Assembly: GCA_029880385.1 (NCBI GenBank)
Contig: JAOUOM010000002.1
Span: forward strand, 1-19,412
Length of the DNA stretch: 19,412 nt
Direction of reading: 5' to 3'
Origin: Cyclobacteriaceae bacterium
GTDB lineage: Bacteria > Bacteroidota > Bacteroidia > Cytophagales > Cyclobacteriaceae
Positions 6,849 through 15,057 of the stretch are shown here, one piece after another. The notes beneath the pieces were generated by a model, which saw nothing but the letters and a program-made list of their open reading frames with translations, was not told the DNA's origin and ran no database searches. Position numbers and translations under genes: made by a program. Positions within the stretch are counted from its first letter, which is position 1; each line of letters begins with the position of its first letter.

Positions 6849-7586
6849 ATGAAAATACTGGTTTGCATAACACATGTCCCGGACACAACTGCCCGGATCG
6901 CATTTACAGACAATAATACCCGGTTTGACAAGACCGGAGTACAATATATAATCGGTCCATACGACGACTATGCACTGGCTCGTGCGGTGGAGCTCAAAGA
7001 GCAATTGGGAGGGAGCATTACCGCACTGAATGTAGGGGGTAGCGAGACTGAACCCACCATACGCAAAGCACTGGCTATCGGTGCCGATGATGCCGTACGT
7101 GTAGACGCCGAACCCACCGATTCGTTTTTTGTGGCCAATCAAATTGCGCATGTGGCCAGGGATGGACACTATGATCTGATCCTGATGGGCAGAGAATCTA
7201 TCGACTACAATGGCGGACAGGTTCATGGCATGGTGGGTGAACTTTTAGGGATTCCATCAGTTTCACCAGTAATGACCTTGATTGTAGAAGGCCAAAAGGT
7301 GAAAATGACAAGGGAGATTGAAGGAGGAAAAGAATTTGTAGAGGCTGATATGCCCCTGGTAGCCGGATGCCAGGAGCCAATCGCCGAATGGAAAATCCCC
7401 AATATGCGAGGTATCATGTCGGCACGTACCAAACCACTGCATGTTGTGGCCCCGGTTTCTGACGAGCAGCGAACCCATGTAGGTTCGTATGAACTGTTGC
7501 CTCCCAAAGCAGGGGTGAAACTGGTCGATCCGAACGATATGGCCGGACTGGTTAATTTATTGAAAAACGAAGCAAAAGTGATTTGA
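6849..7586 (+). CDS. etfB: Electron transfer flavoprotein beta subunit
   Basis: 245 residues, the usual size. It starts KILVCITHVPDT, typical of EtfB/FixA, and contains the AMP-site region ALAIGADDAVRVD (around 74-86), LMGRESIDYNGGQVHGMVGELLG (111-133) and the family signature around KMTREIEGGKEFVEADMPLVAGC (151-173). With EtfA it forms a soluble heterodimer that carries electrons from acyl-CoA and related dehydrogenases to the quinone pool. The alpha subunit gene follows after 3 bases, and a DUF151 nuclease follows that with no gap, so the three are one transcription unit. Nothing suggests a nitrogen-fixation FixAB role: there are no fixCX genes nearby and the context is housekeeping. Confidence 0.96.
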   Translation: MKILVCITHVPDTTARIAFTDNNTRFDKTGVQYIIGPYDDYALARAVELKEQLGGSITALNVGGSETEPTIRKALAIGADDAVRVDAEPTDSFFVANQIAHVARDGHYDLILMGRESIDYNGGQVHGMVGELLGIPSVSPVMTLIVEGQKVKMTREIEGGKEFVEADMPLVAGCQEPIAEWKIPNMRGIMSARTKPLHVVAPVSDEQRTHVGSYELLPPKAGVKLVDPNDMAGLVNLLKNEAKVI

Positions 7587-7589
7587 TTT

Positions 7590-8546
7590 ATGGCAACATT
7601 GGTTTTTTTAGAAATAGATGAGGGGAGCGTAAAAAAATCTTCCTTCGAAGCGATAAGTTATGCGTCGGCTATAAATGCCGAAACCACAGCGGTCGCTTTT
7701 GGTGATTTATCCGCTGACGACCTTGCGAAAATAGGAAAAGCCGGAGCAACTAAGCTGCTCCACGTGACCGATGCGCCCTTTGCCCAACCCAATAGCATGG
7801 CCTATGCCTCGGCATTGGCAGAGGCTATGGAAAAGACAGGGGCTGATACACTGGTACTGGCCAAATCATCGCTCGGCGATGCAATAGCCGCCAGGACTTC
7901 TGTTAAATTATCGGCTTCATTGATTTCAAATGTGACCTCACTGCCCGGGGAAGAGGGGGGCTTTAGTGTCCGAAAAAGCATCTATACCGGAAAAGCATTT
8001 GCCAATACCCAGTCGGTGACGTCCCGCAGAGTGCTCACGCTTCGCAAAAATGCGGCACTGATCCGTGAAGACGGTCAAACAGTGGCCGTGGAAGGATTTC
8101 AACCAACTGTACGCGATGCTGATTTCAACGTAAAAGTCCTGTCGCGTGAAAAAGCCACAGGTGAAATCTTGTTGCCCGAAGCAGACATCGTAGTATCCGG
8201 AGGCAGGGGGATGAAGGGGCCTGAAAACTGGAACCTGATCGAAGGACTGGCTCAGGCCCTCGGGGCAGCTACCGGATGCAGCAAGCCGGTATCTGATATG
8301 GACTGGCGCCCCCACCGGGAGCATGTCGGGCAGACGGGACTAAAAGTAGCCCCCTCCCTCTATATTGCCGTCGGTATTTCAGGGGCAATACAACACCTGG
8401 CAGGTGTCAATTCATCGAAATATATTTTAGTAATTAATAAAGATCCGGAAGCACCCTTTTTTAAAGCCGCCGATTATGGCGTGGTGGGGGATGCTTTTGA
8501 GGTATTGCCCCGGTTAACCGAGGCAGTGAAAGCACAATTAGGATAA
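7590..8546 (+). CDS. etfA: Electron transfer flavoprotein alpha subunit
   Basis: 318 residues, normal length. The N-terminal Rossmann-like domain (1-185) is followed by the FAD-binding domain with SGGRGMKGPENW (203-214), the conserved Arg in DWRPHREHVGQTG (238-250), and the signature LYIAVGISGAIQHLAGV (257-273) ending in VINKDPEAPFFKAADYGVVGD (281-301). These residues hold the redox-active FAD. It is the partner of the EtfB encoded three bases upstream. The stop codon abuts the start of the DUF151 nuclease gene, implying translational coupling. Confidence 0.97.
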   Translation: MATLVFLEIDEGSVKKSSFEAISYASAINAETTAVAFGDLSADDLAKIGKAGATKLLHVTDAPFAQPNSMAYASALAEAMEKTGADTLVLAKSSLGDAIAARTSVKLSASLISNVTSLPGEEGGFSVRKSIYTGKAFANTQSVTSRRVLTLRKNAALIREDGQTVAVEGFQPTVRDADFNVKVLSREKATGEILLPEADIVVSGGRGMKGPENWNLIEGLAQALGAATGCSKPVSDMDWRPHREHVGQTGLKVAPSLYIAVGISGAIQHLAGVNSSKYILVINKDPEAPFFKAADYGVVGDAFEVLPRLTEAVKAQLG

Positions 8547-9143
8547 ATGGCAAAGAAAATTAGGTTGGAAATATTAGGGCTTTCGTCCAGTCAGTCACAG
8601 TCGTCCGGATCATTCGCATTGGTTCTGGGTGAGACAAGTGGAAACCGTCGGTTACCGATCATTATAGGTATGTTTGAAGCACAGGCTATCGCGATTGAAA
8701 TTGAAAAAATAACACCAAACAGGCCAATGACCCATGACTTGTTCAAGTCTTTTGCCTACAATTTTGGTTTTACGGTCAAGGAAATCATGATTTCAGACTT
8801 GAAAGAGGGGGTGTTTTTTGCTAAAATCGTCTGTGAGAATAATGGACAGTCCGTAGAAATTGACGCAAGGCCTTCTGATGCAATTGCCATAGGCCTTCGG
8901 TTTGGAGTGGAAATATACACCAATGACGACATTCTTACCGAAGCGGGTATCGTGTTTACCGATGAATCCGAAGAAGAACCGGTTATAGAAGAAGAACCAG
9001 ACAAGCCCAAAGAGCCGGAAAAACCGAAAAAAATGTCGGATTATAGCAATGACCGGCTGAATGAGTTGTTGGAAGAGGCCCTGGTGAGTGAGGATTATGA
9101 GCGTGCTGCCCAGATTCGTGATGAACTCAACCGGAGAAATTAG
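8547..9143 (+). CDS. Bifunctional nuclease family protein (DUF151) with C-terminal UVR motif
   Basis: 198 residues. Residues 1-138 form a DUF151 / bifunctional nuclease domain (LPIIIGMFEAQAIAIEIE, DARPSDAIAIGLRFGVEIY). An acidic, proline-rich linker (140-165) leads to a UvrB/UvrC-type motif at about 168-197 (LNELLEEALVSEDYERAAQIRDELNRR). DUF151 proteins have been described with nuclease activity on DNA and RNA in plants and mycobacteria; the UVR motif is usually a protein-binding helical hairpin. The ATG follows the etfA stop directly. A role in nucleic-acid breakdown would fit the nucleoside transporter gene 40 bases downstream, but that link is inference. I recall ETF, DUF151 and nucleoside-permease genes grouped in other Bacteroidota. 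Confidence 0.9.
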   Translation: MAKKIRLEILGLSSSQSQSSGSFALVLGETSGNRRLPIIIGMFEAQAIAIEIEKITPNRPMTHDLFKSFAYNFGFTVKEIMISDLKEGVFFAKIVCENNGQSVEIDARPSDAIAIGLRFGVEIYTNDDILTEAGIVFTDESEEEPVIEEEPDKPKEPEKPKKMSDYSNDRLNELLEEALVSEDYERAAQIRDELNRRN

Positions 9144-9183
9144 CCTGTTTTTATGATGTAACCAACTAACCCCTTGTAGCCCC

Positions 9184-10497
9184 ATGGATTTTTTACGTGC
9201 TTTTTTTGGCCTCGTTTTGCTGGTTGGCTGCGCCTTTTTATTATCAGGTAAGCGTAAAAATATCGACTGGAAGCTGGTGGGAATTGGGATTTCCATTCAG
9301 ATAGCAATCGCGGTGTTAATCGGGCAGGTGCCGGTTGTACAGGTTGCCTTTGAATGGATCAGCAGTGGGTTTGTCCGTTTTTTAAACTTTGCGCTGGCAG
9401 GTGCCGAGTTTTTGTATGGAGACCTGGCCAAAAACAGTAATGCCGTTCCGGGTACCCGTCACAACATGGGCTTTTTGTTTGTGTTTCAGGCCTTACCGAC
9501 CGTTATCTTTTTTTCATCAGTCACAGCAGGGCTCTATTACCTGGGTGTCTTGCAAAAAATTGTCTATGGTTTTGCCTGGGTGATGACCAAGACAATGCGG
9601 CTTTCAGGAGCGGAAAGCCTTTCGGCAGCCGGTAATATCTTTTTGGGCCAGACAGAAGCCCCCATGTTGGTCAAACCCTTTATAGGTAACATGACCCAAT
9701 CGGAGCTCAACTGCCTGATGACAGGAGGTATGGCAACCATCGCAGGAAGTGTGCTGGGTGCGTATGTTTCGTTTTTGGGAGGGGGTGACCCGGTGCTTCA
9801 GGCACGTTTTGCGACGTACCTGCTCAGTGCATCCATAATGAATGCCCCCGCTGCAATCGTTATGTCAAAAATCTTCCTTCCGGAAAACGAGCCTGATAAA
9901 ATCGATACCCGCCTTTCGGTTAGTAAAGAGGGTATCGGCGTTAATTTAATTGATTCCCTGGCACAGGGGGCTTCCGATGGTGTAAAACTATCCTTAAATA
10001 TTGCCGGCATGTTGTTGGCTTTTATCGCGATTATTTATGCACTCAATTGGGTACTCGTTGACGGGATCGGTGCAGTGACCGGCCTCAATGAATACGTGCG
10101 CGCTTCTACCAACGGTACGTTTGAGGGCTTTTCGCTCCAATATATCCTGGGGCAGGTTTTTCGGCTGTTTGCATTTGCCATTGGAGTGGACTGGGCAGAA
10201 ACCCTTCAGGTCGGGAGCCTGTTAGGGCAAAAAATGGTCATCAATGAGTTTGTGGCCTATTTAAGCCTCGCCGATATGAAAACAGCCGGTTTGCTTAGTC
10301 AGAAGTCCATTGTGATTTCTACCTATGCGTTGTGTGGTTTTGCCAATTTTAGTTCCATTGCCATCCAGATAGGTGGGATTGGCGGTATGGCTCCCGGTCG
10401 GCAGGCAGATTTGTCACGCTTGGGATTTCGGGCATTACTTGCCGCCACACTTGCCACGCTGATGACGGCCACGATTGCCGGTGCCTTGTTTCACTAA
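9184..10497 (+). CDS. Concentrative nucleoside transporter, NupC family
   Basis: 437 residues. It has the hallmarks of the CNT fold: GQTEAP (155-160) for nucleobase recognition, GGMATIAGSVLGAY (181-194), SASIMNAPAAIVMSK (215-229), NEFVAY (354-359) with the conserved Glu355, and YALCGFANFSSIAIQ (381-395) with Asn388 and Ser391 that contact the ribose in structurally characterised members. It imports nucleosides across the inner membrane driven by Na+ or H+; the coupling ion and base preference cannot be read here. The ATG at 9184 precedes a hydrophobic first helix. It probably belongs to the etfB-etfA-nuclease transcription unit. Its stop codon lies one base from the stop of the convergent mgsA, with no terminator between. 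Confidence 0.95.
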   Translation: MDFLRAFFGLVLLVGCAFLLSGKRKNIDWKLVGIGISIQIAIAVLIGQVPVVQVAFEWISSGFVRFLNFALAGAEFLYGDLAKNSNAVPGTRHNMGFLFVFQALPTVIFFSSVTAGLYYLGVLQKIVYGFAWVMTKTMRLSGAESLSAAGNIFLGQTEAPMLVKPFIGNMTQSELNCLMTGGMATIAGSVLGAYVSFLGGGDPVLQARFATYLLSASIMNAPAAIVMSKIFLPENEPDKIDTRLSVSKEGIGVNLIDSLAQGASDGVKLSLNIAGMLLAFIAIIYALNWVLVDGIGAVTGLNEYVRASTNGTFEGFSLQYILGQVFRLFAFAIGVDWAETLQVGSLLGQKMVINEFVAYLSLADMKTAGLLSQKSIVISTYALCGFANFSSIAIQIGGIGGMAPGRQADLSRLGFRALLAATLATLMTATIAGALFH

Positions 10498-10498
10498 A

Positions 10499-10867
10499 TT
10501 ATGCCTGGGAGATCATCTGATCCATGATGAGTGTGGCAGTGGCCGGATTGGTCGCGATGGGTATATTGTGAACGTCACACAGGCGCATGAGCATTTGTAC
10601 ATCGGGTTCATGGGGATGTTTGCCCATGGGGTCACGAAAAAAGATCACGGCAGCCAGTTTTTTTTCAGCCGCCATAGCGGCTATTTGGGCATCGCCACCT
10701 ACCGGGCCCGACAACAAACACTGCACGTTTAGTCCGGCTTTTTCGGCATGGCTGCCGGTAGTGCCGGTAGCTACCAATTCAATTTTGGACAGATGTGATT
10801 TGTACTTGAGCAGGAAGGCGACCATTTCAGCTTTTTTGCCATCATGGGCAATTACGGCTATTTTCAT
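10499..10867 (-). CDS. mgsA: Methylglyoxal synthase
   Basis: 122 residues, shorter than the E. coli enzyme (152) because it lacks the N- and C-terminal extensions, but with the full core. Conserved elements are VIAHDG with His8, ATGTTG (33-38), LSGPVGGDAQ with the catalytic Asp59, FFRDPM (76-81), HPHEPD (84-89, catalytic His86 and Asp89) and IPIATNPATA (102-111). The enzyme converts dihydroxyacetone phosphate to methylglyoxal and phosphate, a bypass of lower glycolysis used when phosphate is limiting or sugar phosphates accumulate. It lies downstream of pckA on the same strand, separated by a terminator hairpin, so it likely has its own promoter or receives read-through. Confidence 0.95.
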   Translation of the reverse strand: MKIAVIAHDGKKAEMVAFLLKYKSHLSKIELVATGTTGSHAEKAGLNVQCLLSGPVGGDAQIAAMAAEKKLAAVIFFRDPMGKHPHEPDVQMLMRLCDVHNIPIATNPATATLIMDQMISQA

Positions 10868-10952
10868 TTTTTTATTTGTTTAAGGAAATATGGTGACAGG
10901 ACACTTTGTTTTTGTCAGGGGCAAATTGGGAAATCCAACCCCATCATCAACA

Positions 10953-10988
10953 AAAACGGCCTGTGGCGAAATTGCCCCAGACCGTTTT
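10953..10988 (-). terminator. Terminator downstream of pckA
   Basis: A 15-base arm (10953-10967) pairs with 10974-10988 around a six-base loop, with two imperfect positions. Reading out of pckA on the minus strand, the hairpin ends in a short T run. The arms also begin with A runs, so it may work in both directions, but only pckA approaches it closely. Confidence 0.75.
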
Positions 10989-11021
10989 GATATGCAAATG
11001 ATCTGTGTTATTTAATTGTTG

Positions 11022-12638
11022 CTATTCGTACTTGGCGTTGGGCGTGGGAGCCCCGCTCAAAATTTCGGCACTGGCATTTTCAGCGTATTTTTCAAAGTTT
11101 TTAATAAAACGCCGCGCCAGGTCATTTGCCTGTTTGTAAAAACCAACGTCATTTCTCCATGTCTCCCGCGGTGACAGGATTTCCGAAGGTACATTCGGAC
11201 ACGTCAGGGGTATTTCGGCACCAAAAATCGAATGGGTACGGTACCCTACATTGTCAAGGACCCCGCTTAGTGCCGCCGTGATCATGGCACGCGTATAGCG
11301 AAGGCTGATGCGGCTGCCAACCCCATAGGGCCCTCCCGTCCAGCCGGTATTTACCAGCCAGATGTTTACCTGGTACTGGTCCATTTTTGTGCCCAGCATT
11401 TCCGCATATTTGGCAGGATGAAGGGGCAAAAATGGAGCCCCGAAACAAGCCGAAAATACAGGTTCGGGTTCCGTAATCCCTGCTTCCGTGCCGGCTACCT
11501 TCGACGTATAGCCCGAAATAAAATGGTACATGGCCTGGGCCTTTGAGAGCCGCAGAATGGGTGGGATCACGCCAAAGGCATCACAGGTCAGGAAAAATAT
11601 GTTTTTGGGTATGCCCCCGATGGAAGGGCTGATGGCATTGCGAATGTGTTCAATGGGATAGGAAACCCTCGTATTTTCGGTCACACGGCTATCCGCATAA
11701 TTGATGTTTCGCGTTCCGTCATGAAAACGTGTGTTTTCGACAATGGCTCCATAGCGGATGGCATCCCAGATATCGGGTTCTTTTTCGTGCGATAAATCGA
11801 TCACTTTGGCATAACAGCCCCCCTCAAAGTTGAATACGTTTTTATCCGTCCACCCATGCTCGTCGTCCCCGATGAGGAGCCGGTTGGGATCGGCCGATAG
11901 TGTGGTTTTGCCCGTGCCCGAAAGGCCGAAAAAGATTGCCGTGTCGCGTTCTTCTATTCCCATATTGGCCGAGCAGTGCATGGAGAGCACGCCCTCGTCT
12001 TGTGGGAGAATGTAGTTGAGGACGGAAAAGATTCCTTTTTTCATTTCACCCGAATATTGCGTGCCACCAATTAAAATCATCCGACGGCTAAAGTTTACGA
12101 TGGCAAAATTTTCCTGGCGTGTGCCGTCATGCTCCGGGTCAGCCTTGAAGTCGGGGCAGCAGATTACGGTGAAATTGGGTTCAAAAGTATCCAGCTTGTA
12201 TTCCTCAGGTTGTAAAAACATGTTGTAGCAAAAGAGGTTGTGCCAGGCATAAGTGTTGACAAAGCGTACCCTGAGGCGATGGGTTTTGTCGGCACCGGCA
12301 TACATATCGCGGATATAGACTTTTTTGTCTTCCAGATAGCCCGTCATCTTGTTCAGGATACGGTCAAAGTTGGCAGGGCTGATGGGCTGGTTGACCGGGC
12401 CCCACCATACGGTGTCTTTGGTTTTCTCATCTTCCACAATAAACTTGTCCTTGGGGGCCCTGCCCGTAAATTTTCCCGTATCCACGGTCAGTGCACCTGT
12501 ATCTGCCAAGTGGCCTTCCCTGTTTTTGATGGATTCTTCGATTAGTGCAGCCTGCGCCAGGTTCCAGTGGGCTTCTTTTACCTTAATGCCTATGTCATGG
12601 AGGTCGCTTTTTTGGGATTTCAGTCCGAATTCTTGCAT
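11022..12638 (-). CDS. pckA: Phosphoenolpyruvate carboxykinase (ATP)
   Basis: 538 residues, the standard length for the ATP-dependent form. Motifs are TGRAPKDKF with Arg60 (58-66), YSGEMKKG (195-202) including the Mn2+-binding Lys, the P-loop GLSGTGKT (238-245) and the kinase-2 motif with GDDEHGW (257-263). The adenine site and lid regions follow (ENTRVSYPI, GYTSKVAGTE). It decarboxylates and phosphorylates oxaloacetate to PEP in the first committed step of gluconeogenesis from TCA-cycle intermediates. The ATG is at 12638. The gene has a 312-base upstream region shared with the divergent peptide transporter and its own terminator. Growth on peptides taken up by that transporter would need this enzyme, which is a plausible but inferred link. 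Confidence 0.97.
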   Translation of the reverse strand: MQEFGLKSQKSDLHDIGIKVKEAHWNLAQAALIEESIKNREGHLADTGALTVDTGKFTGRAPKDKFIVEDEKTKDTVWWGPVNQPISPANFDRILNKMTGYLEDKKVYIRDMYAGADKTHRLRVRFVNTYAWHNLFCYNMFLQPEEYKLDTFEPNFTVICCPDFKADPEHDGTRQENFAIVNFSRRMILIGGTQYSGEMKKGIFSVLNYILPQDEGVLSMHCSANMGIEERDTAIFFGLSGTGKTTLSADPNRLLIGDDEHGWTDKNVFNFEGGCYAKVIDLSHEKEPDIWDAIRYGAIVENTRFHDGTRNINYADSRVTENTRVSYPIEHIRNAISPSIGGIPKNIFFLTCDAFGVIPPILRLSKAQAMYHFISGYTSKVAGTEAGITEPEPVFSACFGAPFLPLHPAKYAEMLGTKMDQYQVNIWLVNTGWTGGPYGVGSRISLRYTRAMITAALSGVLDNVGYRTHSIFGAEIPLTCPNVPSEILSPRETWRNDVGFYKQANDLARRFIKNFEKYAENASAEILSGAPTPNAKYE

Positions 12639-12950
12639 GAGGGGGTTTGGGTTTAATCAGGTTTTATGTTGTTTCAAATATCTCGTACACTTTTTTTTGA
12701 TCAACTGACAATACTCAGTGACAGAAGGGCTTATAAATCAGTGAAAAAGACTGGTGTGAATTTAACCGGTATTTAAAAACCAAAAAAATAACGACCACAT
12801 TTCAGGGTAAAATCCCGGTTACGGATTGCCCCGCTTTTTTCATTCACAATTATTGTGTACTTGCCAATAATTAGGTTAAAATTGTTGGTTGGACAAATGG
12901 AGTGATTTGTCTGCTATTCGCTTTAATTTCAATAAATAAACGACAACCTG
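12639..12950. other. Divergent intergenic region pckA / POT transporter
   Basis: These 312 AT-rich bases contain no convincing ORF or RNA gene. The pckA-proximal part holds the candidate promoter listed separately. On the transporter side I find TTTG at 12906-12909 but no properly spaced TAnnTTTG. No strong inverted repeat was found, though the length leaves room for regulation of both genes. Confidence 0.6.
12675..12704 (-). promoter_or_regulatory. Candidate pckA promoter
   Basis: On the minus strand, TTG (12704-12702) is followed by a 19-base spacer and GATATTTG (12682-12675), one mismatch from TAnnTTTG. The predicted start lies about 30 bases before the pckA ATG. Confidence 0.35.
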
Positions 12951-14273
12951 ATGAGTGTGACCCAAAACGAAAAGACCTTGTTTGGCCATCCCTACGGCCT
13001 TTATATTTTATTTTTTACCGAAATGTGGGAACGATTTTCCTATTACGGTATGCGTGCACTGCTGGTGCTGTTCCTGATTTCGGAATCGACAAGTGAAAAT
13101 CCCGGCTATGGCTGGACCGAAAAAGAGGCACTAAGCCTGTATGCCTGGTACACGATGTTGGTATATGTGGCAAGTATCCCGGGAGGGTTGCTGGCGGATA
13201 GGGTACTGGGGCAGAAAAAAACCGTCATGCTGGGCGGCTTGCTGCTGGTGGCCGGTCATAGCGTGCTGGCCGTCGAGCATATCATCGCTTTCTACATTGG
13301 ACTGGGACTCATTATCCTTGGGGTAGGCGGACTGAAACCCAATATTTCGACCATGGTAGGGGGGCTGTATGCTACGGATGATTCCAGGCGCGACATGGCA
13401 TTCAAGATCTTTTATATGGGCATCAACCTGGGTGCCTTCCTGTCTGCCCTGATTGTGGGTGGCGTGGGCGAATTATACGGCTGGCACTATGGATTTGGAT
13501 TGGCCGGTATTTGTATGCTGTTTGGTCAGATCGTTTTTGTCTGGGGAAATAAATATTTGACCGGTGTCGGAGAATTTATTGGTAAAGGCGACAATCCCCA
13601 TAAGGAAAGTTTCAAAAAACCACTGACACGGATAGAAAAAGACAGGATGCTGGTTCTGTTCCTTTCATTTCTTATTGTCATCGTATTCTGGGGGGCCTTT
13701 GAGCAGGCCGGTGGATTGATGAATATCTATGCTTTCCAAAAAACAAACCGTATGATTGGCGGTTTTGAGGTACCGGCTTCCTGGTTTCAGTCACTCAATG
13801 CCTTTTTTATTCTGGCGTTTGCCATTTTGGTCGGTAGCTTTTGGGTATGGTGGAAATCCCTGAAAAAAGAATCATCGCTGTTATTTCAAATGGCTGTGGG
13901 TGTGGTAATCATGTCGATTGGCTTTTACTTTATGACGGCTGCTTCCCTCGAATTTGAAGCCAAGGGGAGCAGTGCCATGTACTGGTTGCTTTTTGCCTAT
14001 TTGTTCCATACCCTGGGCGAACTGTGTACCTCACCTACTGCGATGGCACTGATCACCAAGCTGGCACCCGTGAAATATGCTTCTTTTATGATGGGTGCCT
14101 ATTTTGCCTGTACGGGCTTTGGAAATTACCTGGCCGGTAGCCTGGGTGGTTGGGCCCAGACAGCCGGTGAGTTTGAGATTTTTACCGGCATAGCGGTTTT
14201 TTGTACATTGTTTGGCCTCCTGGTGATTTCATTGCTCAAACCACTCAAGCGCCTGGCGCATGGTGTTGATTAA
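12951..14273 (+). CDS. POT family proton-coupled peptide transporter
   Basis: 440 residues. The POT family ExxER motif is in helix 1 (EMWERFSYYGMR, 24-35), the loop 2-3 motif is GGLLADRVLGQKK (78-90), and the PTR2 signature FYMGINLGA is at 154-162. Helix 4 has GGLKPNISTMVGGLY (126-140), and helix 7 FWGAFEQAGG (246-255). It should import di- and tripeptides with protons across the inner membrane. Helices 6 and 7 are joined by only about 30 residues (201-232), leaving no room for the two extra helices (HA and HB) usual in bacterial POTs, so 12 membrane helices are predicted. An SGNH esterase gene follows after 12 bases and is probably co-transcribed. The call is firm; substrate range is not visible. 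Confidence 0.94.
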   Translation: MSVTQNEKTLFGHPYGLYILFFTEMWERFSYYGMRALLVLFLISESTSENPGYGWTEKEALSLYAWYTMLVYVASIPGGLLADRVLGQKKTVMLGGLLLVAGHSVLAVEHIIAFYIGLGLIILGVGGLKPNISTMVGGLYATDDSRRDMAFKIFYMGINLGAFLSALIVGGVGELYGWHYGFGLAGICMLFGQIVFVWGNKYLTGVGEFIGKGDNPHKESFKKPLTRIEKDRMLVLFLSFLIVIVFWGAFEQAGGLMNIYAFQKTNRMIGGFEVPASWFQSLNAFFILAFAILVGSFWVWWKSLKKESSLLFQMAVGVVIMSIGFYFMTAASLEFEAKGSSAMYWLLFAYLFHTLGELCTSPTAMALITKLAPVKYASFMMGAYFACTGFGNYLAGSLGGWAQTAGEFEIFTGIAVFCTLFGLLVISLLKPLKRLAHGVD

Positions 14274-14285
14274 TTCATTTTTTGG

Positions 14286-14984
14286 ATGAAAAATATACGC
14301 ATTATCGCAGGTGGACTTCTTTTGTTCACCTGTTTTTTAACGGTCGGACAAAACCGCCTCACCCACCAGTTTGTATTTGATACCCTTCCGTTCATTCCCG
14401 GGCATCGGGTGAAACGTCTGGAAGTTTTCGCACAAGAACCAATGAATAAGGGCAAGATTCTTTTCCTGGGAAACAGTATTACGGAAGGGGGGCCCTGGGC
14501 CGAACTGACGGGTGATCCTACGGTGATCAACCGGGGCATCGGTGGCGATATTGCACACGGTGTGCTCACCCGGATGGATGAAGTGATCGACCGAAAGCCT
14601 TCCAAGCTGTTTTTGATGATCGGGGTCAATGACCTGGGCAAAGACATTCCCGGGGCAGTCATTGCCGATAAAGTACGCCAGATCATTGAACGCGTGCAAA
14701 AGGAAAGCCCCAAAACAGAAATATTCCTTCAAAGTATCCTTCCGGTCAATCCCGAAATTGAGGGATTTCCACAACATTATGACAAAGGGTACCAGATCCT
14801 TATGACCAATCAACTGCTTTACAAAGTGGCAGTGGATGCGGAGGTTACTTTTATCAACCTTTATCCCTATTTCCTGGATGCACGTCAGCGGCTGAGGGAA
14901 GATTTCACAACCGATGGCCTGCACTTGAGCCGTGCGGCCTATGAATTGTGGGTCAACTTATTGAACGACTGGGGATATTTGTAA
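14286..14984 (+). CDS. Secreted SGNH/GDSL-family esterase
   Basis: 232 residues. An N-terminal hydrophobic stretch (residues 5-20) ending near TVGQ looks like a signal peptide, so the enzyme is probably periplasmic or exported. All four SGNH blocks are present: Ser64 in LGNSITEGG, Gly in NRGIGGD (82-88), Asn115 in IGVNDLG, and the Asp210/His213 pair in TDGLHLS. This arrangement is that of platelet-activating-factor acetylhydrolase-like/sialate O-acetylesterase-like hydrolases, which remove acyl groups from sugars or lipids. The substrate cannot be deduced. It follows the peptide transporter by 12 bases and is ended by a strong terminator. Confidence 0.92.
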   Translation: MKNIRIIAGGLLLFTCFLTVGQNRLTHQFVFDTLPFIPGHRVKRLEVFAQEPMNKGKILFLGNSITEGGPWAELTGDPTVINRGIGGDIAHGVLTRMDEVIDRKPSKLFLMIGVNDLGKDIPGAVIADKVRQIIERVQKESPKTEIFLQSILPVNPEIEGFPQHYDKGYQILMTNQLLYKVAVDAEVTFINLYPYFLDARQRLREDFTTDGLHLSRAAYELWVNLLNDWGYL

Positions 14985-14998
14985 GGACGGGATAAATG

Positions 14999-15043
14999 AA
15001 AAGCCATAAACGACCTCCTGAGTGGGTCGTTTATGGCTTTTTT
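14999..15043. terminator. Bidirectional terminator between SGNH esterase and TonB receptor
   Basis: This is a perfect 17-base inverted repeat, 14999-15015 pairing with 15025-15041 around a nine-base loop. On the plus strand it is followed by six T (15038-15043); read from the minus strand it ends in four T. It sits between two convergent genes and can serve both. Confidence 0.92.
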
Positions 15044-15057
15044 CCTTCAGGCCATTG

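Noticed and set aside
6849..8546. Nitrogen-fixation fixAB genes
   Set aside because: The sequences fit general ETF subunits, and no fixC, fixX or nif genes are present nearby.
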